NCBI GenBank assembly: GCA_017984755.1
Contig: JAGNYW010000013.1
Coordinates: 1-64,000 of the forward strand
From: Methyloversatilis sp.
GTDB taxonomy: Bacteria > Pseudomonadota > Gammaproteobacteria > Burkholderiales > Rhodocyclaceae
Length of the DNA: 64,000 nt
Direction of reading: 5' to 3'
In this document: piece after piece, positions 23,041 to 30,581 of the stretch
Numbering within the stretch: position 1 is the first letter of the stretch
Layout: each line of letters starts with the position of its first letter
Translations under genes and position numbers: made by a program
The notes under the pieces: generated by a model
What the model was told of the DNA's origin: nothing
What the model saw: the letters and a program-made list of their open reading frames with translations, nothing else
Database searches by the model: none

Positions 23041-23084
23041 AAAAATGCAAAAACCCGTCGAACGCAGGCAGCGTACCGACGGGT
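23041..23084 (-). terminator. Intrinsic terminator in the metH leader, pointing at metH
   Basis: Read on the minus strand, ACCCGTCG (23084-23077) pairs with CGACGGGT (23060-23053), with an inner ACGC/GCGT stem, and is followed by TTTTTGCATTTTTT. The run ends about 44 bases before the metH start codon. It could stop read-through from upstream, or act as an attenuator of metH. Confidence 0.8.
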
Positions 23085-23097
23085 CGGGACTCTCTGT

Positions 23098-23366
23098 AGG
23101 GTCTGTTCTCATTTGATTCGTGCGTCACGTTGCCCCTGGGCTGGTCGCGAACAAGGCGCGCGACGCAGTCGAGACTGGCTGTCTCGACCAGGCGTGCAAC
23201 GCGGTGCGCGGCCAGCCCAGGGGCAACCCGCAGGGCGTGCAGCCCGTGCGTCTCAGGGCTGCGTTGCACCTCCTTGCCTGACGGCCAGTCAGGCTGCGTC
23301 GGCGCGCCTTGACCTGCGGCGCACGGGCTGCACGCGTGAGGCACGAATCAAGTGGGAACAGACCCT
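23098..23366. mobile_element. 269-bp MITE-like element with terminal inverted repeats and two internal hairpins
   Basis: The ends, 23098-23129 and 23335-23366, are inverted repeats matching at 29 of 32 positions (AGGGTCTGTTC...TTGATTCGTGC). Inside are two more large inverted repeats: TTGCCCCTGGGCTGG starting at 23130 pairs with CCAGCCCAGGGGCAA ending at 23226, and GCGTGCAGCCCGTGCG (23235-23250) pairs with CGCACGGGCTGCACGC (23319-23334). Each domain holds a small hairpin (GTCGAGAC/GTCTCGAC and GCCTGAC/GTCAGGC). No protein is encoded and no target duplication is obvious at the ends. This fits a non-autonomous transposable element or a structured intergenic repeat. It separates the metH promoter candidate from the gene. 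Confidence 0.75.
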
Positions 23367-23420
23367 GACTGCATTTGTAACGCGCCCGCAAGCTTGAGGC
23401 TCAAATCGGCGCGAATGCGC

Positions 23421-23449
23421 ACATTAAAAGCGTGCGCACATCAAGTCAA
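23421..23449 (-). promoter_or_regulatory. Candidate sigma-70 promoter for metH with flanking direct repeats
   Basis: On the minus strand, TTGACT (23449-23444) lies 17 bases before TAATGT (23426-23421), with TTTAAT overlapping the latter. Two direct copies of TGCGCACAT (plus strand, 23416-23424 and 23433-23441; 17 bp apart) overlap the -10 and spacer, a plausible repressor site. The nearest gene in that direction is metH, with the MITE-like element between. Confidence 0.5.
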
Positions 23450-23483
23450 CAAGCCGGGGCGACCGGGCGGCCGCCCCGCACCG

Positions 23484-23873
23484 TCATTTGGCGTTGAGCG
23501 AGAGGATCCAGCCGACCAGCTTCGACGCATCGGTCTCGCTGATGGCAACCTCGTTGGGCGGCATCGCAAGACCGCTCACCTTGCCCTTCCAGTGGCTGGA
23601 ATACGGGTTCGAACCCTGCATCACCACCTGCCTGAGCTGCTTCGGAGCGTCCGCATTGCCCTTGTACTTGGCCGACACGTCACGCCACGCCGGGCCGATC
23701 GGCGCGCTGCCGTCGGCACGGTTGCCCGGCTCGACGCTGTGACAGGTCATGCACCCACTGGTGCTGGCCAGCTTGAGCATGGTGGTATCGGTCGCGGCAT
23801 CGGCCAGTGCGAGCGGGCTTGCCAGGCCGAGCGACACGACGCTGGCCGCGATGAAGGAATGAAGGATGTGCAT
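23484..23873 (-). CDS. Monohaem class I cytochrome c
   Basis: A 129-residue periplasmic electron carrier. It has a signal peptide (MHILHSFIAASVVSLGLASP, cleavage likely after ALADA at residue 26), the haem motif CMTCH at residues 41-45, and a Met ligand in SGLAMPPNEV near the C-terminus, as in cytochrome c-551/c5-type proteins. ATG 23873 is chosen because GGGAGAACC lies just upstream and the signal peptide begins there; the frame is open further back without a ribosome site. It is probably a single-gene unit between ruvA and metH. After the stop, a GGGGCG/CGCCCC hairpin is visible, without a good T run. Confidence 0.93.
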   Translation of the reverse strand: MHILHSFIAASVVSLGLASPLALADAATDTTMLKLASTSGCMTCHSVEPGNRADGSAPIGPAWRDVSAKYKGNADAPKQLRQVVMQGSNPYSSHWKGKVSGLAMPPNEVAISETDASKLVGWILSLNAK

Positions 23874-24043
23874 GGTGGTTCTCCCTGATGAGTGATCGTT
23901 CGATCGTCGATGCACGCCACCGCCCCGGCGGATACCATTGCGGGGAAACGGTGCATCGCAACAAGGATCACGCTACACCCTCGGCTCGCGCCTTGCATTG
24001 ACGGGAATCAACTGGATGCTGCAACGCAACAGAAAACCTGCGC

Positions 24044-24619
24044 TCAGGCGCGCGACAAGGCCTTCAGCGCCTGGCGGATGCCGTCCGACACGCCGACGCC
24101 GCCGGGCAGCGTCTTCAGCGCTGCCTGGGCTTCGCGCTCGCTGTAACCCAGCGCCATCAGGGCATTCAGGATGTCCGCGCCGGCATCCGGCGCAACGACA
24201 CCGGCCAGCGAGGTGGTCGGCAGGAGCTTGTCGCGCAATTCCAGCAGCAGGCGCTCCGCGGTCTTCTTGCCGATGCCGGGAATCTTCGTCAGCCGCCCGG
24301 CCTCCTGCATCGCGACGACGCGCGCCAGTTCATCCACCGACATGCCGGACAGCACGGCCAGCGCCATGCGCGGACCGATGCCGGTGATCTTCACCAGCTG
24401 GCGGAAGGCAGCCTGCTCGGCCGGCGCCCCGAAACCGAACAGGAAGTGACCATCCTCGCGCACCACGAAGTGCGTATGCAGCGTGACGCGCTCGCCCGGC
24501 GCAGGCAGGTTGTAGAAGGTGCTCATCGGCACGTCGATTTCATAGCCCACGCCCTGCACGTCGAGCAGGATGCGCGGCGGGTTCTTTTCCAGCAGCGTGC
24601 CGGTGAGGCGACCGATCAT
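24044..24619 (-). CDS. ruvA: Holliday junction branch migration protein RuvA
   Basis: A 191-residue protein with the usual start [15 protein letters not shown], two HhH motifs in the middle ([16 protein letters not shown] and [16 protein letters not shown]), and the C-terminal RuvB-contact domain ([19 protein letters not shown]). As a tetramer it holds the four-way junction and loads RuvB. ATG 24619 follows GGAG by 5 bases. It lies 49 bp after ruvC, but ruvB, which normally follows, is not here; a cytochrome gene follows instead. Confidence 0.98.
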   Translation of the reverse strand: MIGRLTGTLLEKNPPRILLDVQGVGYEIDVPMSTFYNLPAPGERVTLHTHFVVREDGHFLFGFGAPAEQAAFRQLVKITGIGPRMALAVLSGMSVDELARVVAMQEAGRLTKIPGIGKKTAERLLLELRDKLLPTTSLAGVVAPDAGADILNALMALGYSEREAQAALKTLPGGVGVSDGIRQALKALSRA

Positions 24620-24668
24620 GACAACTCCGGGGGTGATATTTCTACTGCAGATGACGCGGCAAAGGCGT

Positions 24669-25205
24669 TCAGGCAGGACGCCGCGCGATGATACGCCCGC
24701 CGCGGCGCCGGCCTCCGGGCCCGGCCAGTGCGCCGATGCCGCGTGCCGCATGCGCATGGCAGATGGCGCAGGCCAGTGCATCGGCCGCGTCGGTACCGGG
24801 TGAGGCTGCCAGCGCCAGCAGGCGCGCCACCATGAACTGCACCTGTTCCTTGTTGGCCTTGCCGTGCCCGACCACCGCCTGCTTGACCTGCAGCGCAGTG
24901 TACTCGGCCACCGGGAGGCCGCCGGCCGTCAGTGCAGACAGCGCCGCGCCGCGCGCCTGCCCGAGTAGAAGCGTCGATTGCGGATTGACATTCACGAACA
25001 CGATTTCGACTGCGGCATGCGTCGGCTGCCAGGTATCGACCACCTCGCGGATGCCTTCGAACAGGCTGGCGATGCGCAGGGGCAACGAATCGCGCTCGTT
25101 CGACGTGATGCGTCCGCTCGCCACGTACTGCAGCTTCGAACCGACCGCTTCCAGTACACCGAAGCCGGTCGTGCGCAGGCCGGGATCGATGCCGAGGATG
25201 CGCAT
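24669..25205 (-). CDS. ruvC: Crossover junction endodeoxyribonuclease RuvC
   Basis: A 178-residue RNase H-fold resolvase that cuts Holliday junctions. Seen: the start [16 protein letters not shown] with catalytic Asp7; [22 protein letters not shown] with the catalytic Glu; and [14 protein letters not shown] with the last acidic pair. The tail is basic ([15 protein letters not shown]). ATG 25205 matches the family start. An ATG at 25229, directly after the ptsI stop, would add eight residues, and at either start the gene is closely tied to the ptsI transcript. It is followed by ruvA. Confidence 0.97.
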   Translation of the reverse strand: MRILGIDPGLRTTGFGVLEAVGSKLQYVASGRITSNERDSLPLRIASLFEGIREVVDTWQPTHAAVEIVFVNVNPQSTLLLGQARGAALSALTAGGLPVAEYTALQVKQAVVGHGKANKEQVQFMVARLLALAASPGTDAADALACAICHAHAARGIGALAGPGGRRRGGRIIARRPA

Positions 25206-25229
25206 CGGCCCGCTAGCGTTCGCGATCAT

Positions 25230-26978
25230 TCACTGCGGCACCGAGCTGCCGAGGTTGATGCGTTCGAGCTGTTCGCGGATGCGCAGCGGGTCATCCGAGC
25301 GCAGCAGCTTGTGCACGCGCGGCGCAATGTCGCCGCAGTCGCAGCGCAGCACCTCGCGCTTGACCTCGAGCAGCTGCGACGGATGCATCGAGAACTGGCG
25401 CAGCCCCATGCCGAGAAGCAGCCGTGCGAACTGCGGCTCGCCGGCCATTTCGCCGCACACGGCAACCGGCATGCCGGCCCGCTTTGCCTGCGCGATGACC
25501 TGCTGGATCAGCCGCAGCACGGCCGGATGCAGCGGATCGTAAAGATGGGCAACGGCCTCGTCGGCACGATCGATGGCCAGCGTGTACTGGATCAGATCGT
25601 TCGTACCGATCGACAAAAAGCTGAAATGGTTGATCAGCGTGCCGAGCGCGAGCGCGGCCGCCGGTATTTCGACCATGGCACCGATCGGCACGCGTTCATC
25701 GAATTTGCGGCCGGCTTCGCGCAATTGCTGGCGCGCCAGCGCGATCAGCGCCAGCGCGGATTCGATCTCGTGCTGGAACGCCACCATGGGCAGCATGATG
25801 CGAACGTTGCCGTAATGCGATGCACGCAGGATGGCGCGCAGCTGGGTGACGAACATGCGTGGCTCGGCCAGGCAGTAGCGGATCGCGCGCAGGCCGAGTG
25901 CCGGATTCGCTTCGCTGCGCTGGGCACCACGCAGTGCCTTGTCTGCGCCGATGTCCAGCGTGCGCAGCGTGACGGGCTTGCCCTTCATCGCCTGCACGAC
26001 GCTGCGGTAGGCCTCGAACTGTTCATCCTCGTCCGGCAGCGAGTCGCGGTTCAGGAACAGGAATTCGGTGCGGAAAAGACCGATGCCGTCGGCTTCGACC
26101 TCGCGCACCTGTTCGACGTCCTGCGGCAGTTCGATGTTCGCGAACAGCTGCACCACCTCGCCGTCGAGCGTGCTGGCCACGCCACCGGCCAGACGCTTCA
26201 GCTTCGAACGTTCGATCTCGATCTCGCGCGCGCGCAGACGGTACTCTTCGAGGATGCGCTCGTCGGGATTGACGATCAGCACGCCGCGCAGTCCATCGAC
26301 GATGAGCAGATCGTCGTCCTGGATCAGCGTGCGCGCCTGGTGCATGCCGACCAGCGCCGGAATGGCCAGACTGCGCGCGACGATGGCGGTATGCGACGTC
26401 GCACCGCCGAGATCGGTCACGAACGCGGCGATGCGCTGCGCCTTGAACTGTATGGTGTCGGCCGGCGACAGATCGTGCGCGACCACGATGCTGTCGGTAT
26501 CGCGGCGGCGCGTGCTGAGCCGACCGCGCTTGCCGGCCAGCGCCTTGAGCACCCGCTCGACTACCTGCACGACGTCGGCACTGCGGCTGCGCAGGTAGGC
26601 GTCGTCTATCTGGTCGAACTGTTCGACCAGCCGGTCCATCTGGCGCTTGATCGCCCATTCTGCGTTGCAGCGCCGGGCGCGGATGAACTCCCCCGCCTCC
26701 TCGAGCAGCAGCGGATCGTCGAGAATCATGCTGTGAAGATCGACGAAGGCCAGCAGTTCGTTGCGCGCATCGGCACCATCGTTCAACACGCCGCTGCGCA
26801 GCTCCACGAGTTCGGCACGCACGGTGTCGAAGGCGCGCCTCAGCCGGTTCACCTCGTCTTCGACCCGGCGCGGCTGCACCGCGTAATGCGCCACCTCCAG
26901 CGCCGCATGCGACACCAGATAGGCGTGACCGATCGCGATGCCGTGCGATACAGGCAGCCCGTGCAACGTGAAGGTCAC
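25230..26978 (-). CDS. ptsI: Phosphoenolpyruvate-protein phosphotransferase, PTS enzyme I
   Basis: A 582-residue cytosolic kinase that takes phosphate from PEP and passes it to HPr. Seen: the phosphohistidine motif GGATSHTAIVARSL with His196; the PEP-binding region GLFRTEFLFLNRD; and the C-terminal SIGTNDLIQYTLAIDR and CGEMAGEPQFARLLLGMGL. A GTG start at 26978, one base past the HPr stop, is chosen because it gives the family start TFTLHGLPVSHGIAIG and follows GGCGAG. An in-frame TTG at 27008 would overlap HPr. Together with HPr and EIIA it forms a phosphorelay with no sugar permease, so a regulatory PTS is inferred. Confidence 0.96.
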   Translation of the reverse strand: MTFTLHGLPVSHGIAIGHAYLVSHAALEVAHYAVQPRRVEDEVNRLRRAFDTVRAELVELRSGVLNDGADARNELLAFVDLHSMILDDPLLLEEAGEFIRARRCNAEWAIKRQMDRLVEQFDQIDDAYLRSRSADVVQVVERVLKALAGKRGRLSTRRRDTDSIVVAHDLSPADTIQFKAQRIAAFVTDLGGATSHTAIVARSLAIPALVGMHQARTLIQDDDLLIVDGLRGVLIVNPDERILEEYRLRAREIEIERSKLKRLAGGVASTLDGEVVQLFANIELPQDVEQVREVEADGIGLFRTEFLFLNRDSLPDEDEQFEAYRSVVQAMKGKPVTLRTLDIGADKALRGAQRSEANPALGLRAIRYCLAEPRMFVTQLRAILRASHYGNVRIMLPMVAFQHEIESALALIALARQQLREAGRKFDERVPIGAMVEIPAAALALGTLINHFSFLSIGTNDLIQYTLAIDRADEAVAHLYDPLHPAVLRLIQQVIAQAKRAGMPVAVCGEMAGEPQFARLLLGMGLRQFSMHPSQLLEVKREVLRCDCGDIAPRVHKLLRSDDPLRIREQLERINLGSSVPQ

Positions 26979-26979
26979 G

Positions 26980-27249
26980 TCACTCGCCTTCGCCGAACTT
27001 GTCTTCAATCAGGGCCACCAGTGCGTCCATGGCGGCATCTGCATCACCGCCTTCGGTATCGATCGTGATCGTGCTGCCCTTGCCGGCAGCCAGCATCATG
27101 ACGCCCATGATGCTCTTGGCGTTGATGCGGCGGCCATTGCGTTCCAGCCACACCTCGCAGCCGTGGCGACTGGCAATCTGCGTCACCTTGGCCGATGCGC
27201 GCGCATGCAGGCCAAGCTTGTTCGTTATTTCAATGTCACGCCTTGGCAT
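26980..27249 (-). CDS. ptsH: HPr phosphocarrier protein
   Basis: An 89-residue phosphocarrier. Both regulatory sites are visible: His15 in NKLGLHARASAK (phosphorylated by enzyme I) and Ser46 in NAKSIMGVMMLAAGKG (target of HPr kinase where present). No HPr kinase gene is in the window. The start overlaps the EIIA gene by 14 bp and the stop lies one base from the ptsI start, so the three are co-translated. Confidence 0.97.
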   Translation of the reverse strand: MPRRDIEITNKLGLHARASAKVTQIASRHGCEVWLERNGRRINAKSIMGVMMLAAGKGSTITIDTEGGDADAAMDALVALIEDKFGEGE

Positions 27250-27643
27250 CGCGCCCCGTCCTCATTGCCATCACGCCGTCACGACCGCCGCTGACCGCGC
27301 GGGCGACGAGTCCGGGCAGCGTTTCACGCTCGCGGTAGGTCAGGGTGCGCAGCAGCATGGGCAGATTGACGCCCGCCACCGCCTCGACCCTGCCCGGATC
27401 GCACAGCTTCAACGCAAGGTTGCTCGGCGTGGCACCGAACACGTCGGTCAACAGCAGCACACCGTCGCCGCTATCGACCACCGAAAGCCATTTCTGGGCC
27501 AGCGGCAGCAGATCGAGCGGATCGTCCTGTGCCGATACACCGAGCTGCGCCATCTGCAAAGGCCGCGTGTTGAGAACGTGGCAGGCGCACTGGATCAGCG
27601 ATTCGCCGTAACTGCTGTGTGTGATCAGAAACAGCCCGATCAT
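27236..27643 (-). CDS. PTS EIIA component, mannose (ManX) family
   Basis: A 135-residue protein of the EIIA(Man) fold, with the phosphorylatable His9 in FLITHSSYGESL and the conserved LLTDVFGATPSN. In proteobacterial regulatory PTS loci such a lone EIIA receives phosphate from HPr and serves as a signal output. No EIIB, EIIC or EIID gene follows; HPr and enzyme I do. ATG 27643 has a strong GGAGG about 7 bases upstream, so this is probably the first gene of the EIIA-HPr-EI-ruvC-ruvA transcript. Confidence 0.95.
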   Translation of the reverse strand: MIGLFLITHSSYGESLIQCACHVLNTRPLQMAQLGVSAQDDPLDLLPLAQKWLSVVDSGDGVLLLTDVFGATPSNLALKLCDPGRVEAVAGVNLPMLLRTLTYRERETLPGLVARAVSGGRDGVMAMRTGRDAKA

Positions 27644-27771
27644 TGGAATCCTCCGTAGCGAGCACGCATTCTAGACGCAGCGGACCGGATTCGGCCCCGC
27701 CGACTGATCGCAGCGCGCCTTCAGGATCGAAAGCTCGCCTGCCCGCTTGCACTGCGACGGGCACGCCATCG

Positions 27772-28587
27772 TCAGAACTTCGCGCACCTTTCGCACGGCA
27801 CCTGAAACACCGCCTGATCTTCCAGACGGATCGCCGTCAATTCGCCGCCCCACAGACAGCCGGAATCGAGCGCGATGACATGGTCGGCGGTGCGGTAGCC
27901 GAGTGCCGACCAGTGTCCGCACACCAGCGTATGGGTACGCCAGCGCGCGCCGGCCACCTCGAACCAGGGTTGATATCCTTCCGGCGGCTCGTCGGGCGAG
28001 CCCTTGCTGTGGAACTCCATGCTGCCGGCGGGCGTGCAGAAACGCATGCGGGTGAGTGCATTGACCACGATGCGCAGGCGGTCCCAGCCCTCGAGATCGT
28101 CCTGCCACATCGACGGCTCACCGCCCCACATGCGCTTCATGAAATCCTTGTGCGTCGGGGCACGCAGCGCCGCCTCGACCTCGCGCGCCAGATGCTGCGC
28201 CTGCGGGATGTCCCATTGCGGCAGCAGGCCGGCATGCACCATGGCGTAGTCGCCCTCGACATGCATCATCGGGCGCTGCCGCAGCCATTCGATCAGTTCG
28301 GCTCCATCGGGCGCATCGAGCACGTGATGGAAGGTGTCGAGCCGGTGCTGCTTGCCCTGACCGGCGGCGATCATCAGCAGCGACAGGTCGTGATTGCCCA
28401 GCACGGTGACCGCCGCATCCCCCAGATCGCGCACGAAGCGCAGTGTTTCCAGCGACTTGGGGCCGCGGTTCACCAGATCGCCGACGAACCACAGACGATC
28501 GCGGGCAGGGTCGAACGCACAGCGCTTGAGCAGGGCTTCGAGCGGATCGAAGCAGCCCTGCAGATCGCCGATGGCGTAGGTGCTCAT
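27772..28587 (-). CDS. apaH: Symmetrical bis(5'-nucleosyl)-tetraphosphatase
   Basis: A 271-residue metallophosphatase that cleaves Ap4A to two ADP and removes Np4N caps from RNA. Metal motifs are all present: GDLQGCFD (residues 7-14), GDLVNRGP, GNHD, and the later HAGLLPQWD and CGHWSALG. The length matches E. coli ApaH (280). The start ATG overlaps the stop of the polysaccharide dehydratase gene by 4 bp, so this housekeeping enzyme is translated at the end of the glycan operon. That is odd, and may be accidental linkage. Confidence 0.97.
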   Translation of the reverse strand: MSTYAIGDLQGCFDPLEALLKRCAFDPARDRLWFVGDLVNRGPKSLETLRFVRDLGDAAVTVLGNHDLSLLMIAAGQGKQHRLDTFHHVLDAPDGAELIEWLRQRPMMHVEGDYAMVHAGLLPQWDIPQAQHLAREVEAALRAPTHKDFMKRMWGGEPSMWQDDLEGWDRLRIVVNALTRMRFCTPAGSMEFHSKGSPDEPPEGYQPWFEVAGARWRTHTLVCGHWSALGYRTADHVIALDSGCLWGGELTAIRLEDQAVFQVPCERCAKF

Positions 28588-30491
28588 GTACGGGTCGTTC
28601 CCTGTTCCTCACTCCGGCCGGCGATCGTTGCGTCCGCCACGGGCAGGGTCACCGGCGGCATGTCGTGCTGCGGCTTGTATTCAGGCACCCACTGCGCCAG
28701 TTCGTTGCGCAGGGCCGCCGGCTCGGCCGGCAGCGGCCCGGACAGCCAGCGCTCGAGCCGGCCCAGCCACAGCGTGTCGTCCATTGCGCGGGCCCGCGCG
28801 ATGCGCACCTTCGGGTGATGCGTCGGCCGCGTCGTCTCGTCGCTGGCCAGCAGCTCTTCGTACAGCTTCTCGCCGGCACGCAGGCCGGTGAATTCGATCT
28901 TCACCTCGGATTCCGACGCGCCGGACAGCCGGATCATGTCGCGCGCCAGATCGGCAATGCGCACCGGCTCGCCCATGTCGAGCACGAAAATTTCTCCGCC
29001 TTCGCCCATCAGTGCCGCCTGCAGCACCAGCTGCGCGGCTTCGGGTATCGACATGAAGTACCGGATGATGTCCGGATGGGTGACCGTGACCGGGCCGCCG
29101 CGGGCGATCTGCTCCTGGAACTTGGGAATCACGCTGCCGGCGCTGCCCAGCACATTGCCGAAGCGCACCGTGCTGAACGCCGTCGCACCGCCGCGCGCCG
29201 CCAGCGCCTGGCACGCCATCTCCGCCAGCCGCTTGGTGGCGCCCATCACATTGACCGGATTGACCGCCTTGTCGGTGGACACCAGCACGAAACGCGGCAC
29301 ACCGCAGGCCTGCGCAGTGCGCGCCGCGGCCAGCGTGCCACCCACGTTGTTGCGGATGGCCTCCGCCGCATTCACGCCTTCCATCAGCGGCACGTGCTTG
29401 TACGCCGCGGCATGGAACACCACCACCGGGCGGAACTGCTGCATCGCCAGCGTGAGCCGGGCCTCTTCGCGCACGTCGCCGATCAACGGTTCGATGCGCA
29501 CCTGCGGGAAAACTTCGGAAAACTCCTCGACCAGGTTGTAGAGGAAGAATTCGCCGCGCTCGAAGGCGACGATGGCCGACGGCGCGAAGCGCGCGATCTG
29601 CCGGCACAGCTCGGAACCGATCGACCCGCCGGCGCCGGTGACCATGACGACCTGACCTTCGATCAGCTGACGCAGGCGCGGCGCGTCGATCTTCACCGGA
29701 TCGCGCCCGAGCAGGTCCTCGACTTCCACCTCACGCACCGCCGCCACTGCCACCTTGCCGCTGATCAGGTCGTCGAAGGACGGTACCGTCATCGGCTTCA
29801 CGCCCGCACGAACGCAGGCATTGGCCGCGATGCGCCGCGCCTCGTGCGAAACAGAGGGCATGGCGATGATCGCGTGGGACACCTTCAGATCGCGCGCCTG
29901 CCGGGCAAGCGAATCCAGGCCCCCCAGTACCTTGTGTCCATAGACCGTACGGTTGTGCTTCTTCGGATTGTCGTCGAGCAATCCGACCACACGCCACTGA
30001 CCTGAACGGCCGATCTCGCGCAGCAGGCTGACGGCCGACTCGCCAGCGCCCAGAATGAGCACGGGCTTCCCTTTTGCCGCCGCCGCTCCGAATTCTCGAT
30101 GATCACGCCATGCACGATAGGCGAATCGCGCCCCTCCCATGAGCAGTATCAGCAGGATGGGATCGAGCACATAGATCGTGCGCGGCACGATGCCTTCGGG
30201 CTTGATCAGCCATACCAGCAACGGAGCAAGCAGTGCCGCCGCACCGATAGTCATGACGAGGCGCTGCAGATCCGGCAGGCTGGTAAATCGCCAGATGCTC
30301 TGGTACAGCCCGAACAGCCGGAACACCAACGCTTGCGCGCAGACGACCCAGGGCAGGATGGTCAGCATCGATGGTACATATGCCGGCGGAATCGAAAGAT
30401 TGAAGCGGAGCAGGAACGACAGGTACCACGCAACGCCGGCCAGCGCTGCATCGCCAAGAAACACAACGCTGGAACGCGAAAGGATCGTCAT
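28584..30491 (-). CDS. Membrane UDP-GlcNAc 4,6-dehydratase-like protein (WbpM/PglF/CapD family)
   Basis: A 635-residue inner-membrane enzyme of nucleotide-sugar synthesis. Four membrane helices occupy residues ~8-110. A first Rossmann-like domain (LGAGESAVSLLREIG, ~147) and a catalytic extended-SDR domain from ~282 (VTGAGGSIGSELCRQI) follow. The active site has the Met-x3-Lys of 4,6-dehydratases (NPVNVMGATKRLAEM) in place of Tyr-x3-Lys. It should convert UDP-GlcNAc to UDP-4-keto-6-deoxy-GlcNAc, the substrate for the aminotransferase encoded directly upstream. ATG 30491 follows GAGG. It overlaps apaH by 4 bp. The family is certain; the exact nucleotide sugar is inferred. Confidence 0.93.
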   Translation of the reverse strand: MTILSRSSVVFLGDAALAGVAWYLSFLLRFNLSIPPAYVPSMLTILPWVVCAQALVFRLFGLYQSIWRFTSLPDLQRLVMTIGAAALLAPLLVWLIKPEGIVPRTIYVLDPILLILLMGGARFAYRAWRDHREFGAAAAKGKPVLILGAGESAVSLLREIGRSGQWRVVGLLDDNPKKHNRTVYGHKVLGGLDSLARQARDLKVSHAIIAMPSVSHEARRIAANACVRAGVKPMTVPSFDDLISGKVAVAAVREVEVEDLLGRDPVKIDAPRLRQLIEGQVVMVTGAGGSIGSELCRQIARFAPSAIVAFERGEFFLYNLVEEFSEVFPQVRIEPLIGDVREEARLTLAMQQFRPVVVFHAAAYKHVPLMEGVNAAEAIRNNVGGTLAAARTAQACGVPRFVLVSTDKAVNPVNVMGATKRLAEMACQALAARGGATAFSTVRFGNVLGSAGSVIPKFQEQIARGGPVTVTHPDIIRYFMSIPEAAQLVLQAALMGEGGEIFVLDMGEPVRIADLARDMIRLSGASESEVKIEFTGLRAGEKLYEELLASDETTRPTHHPKVRIARARAMDDTLWLGRLERWLSGPLPAEPAALRNELAQWVPEYKPQHDMPPVTLPVADATIAGRSEEQGTTRT

Positions 30492-30581
30492 GATCGGGCC
30501 TCTTCATCGGACAATCGCGCCGCCTTGCCGGAAAATTCAGTACGTGATGGCATGAATATGGGCGTCGTCTTCATCGGGTAC

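Noticed and set aside
22998-23483. Cobalamin, SAM or SAH riboswitch upstream of metH
   Set aside because: I looked for a B12 box and for the SAH-type core and saw neither by eye. Only a hairpin terminator and the MITE-like repeat are clear; a covariance search was not possible.
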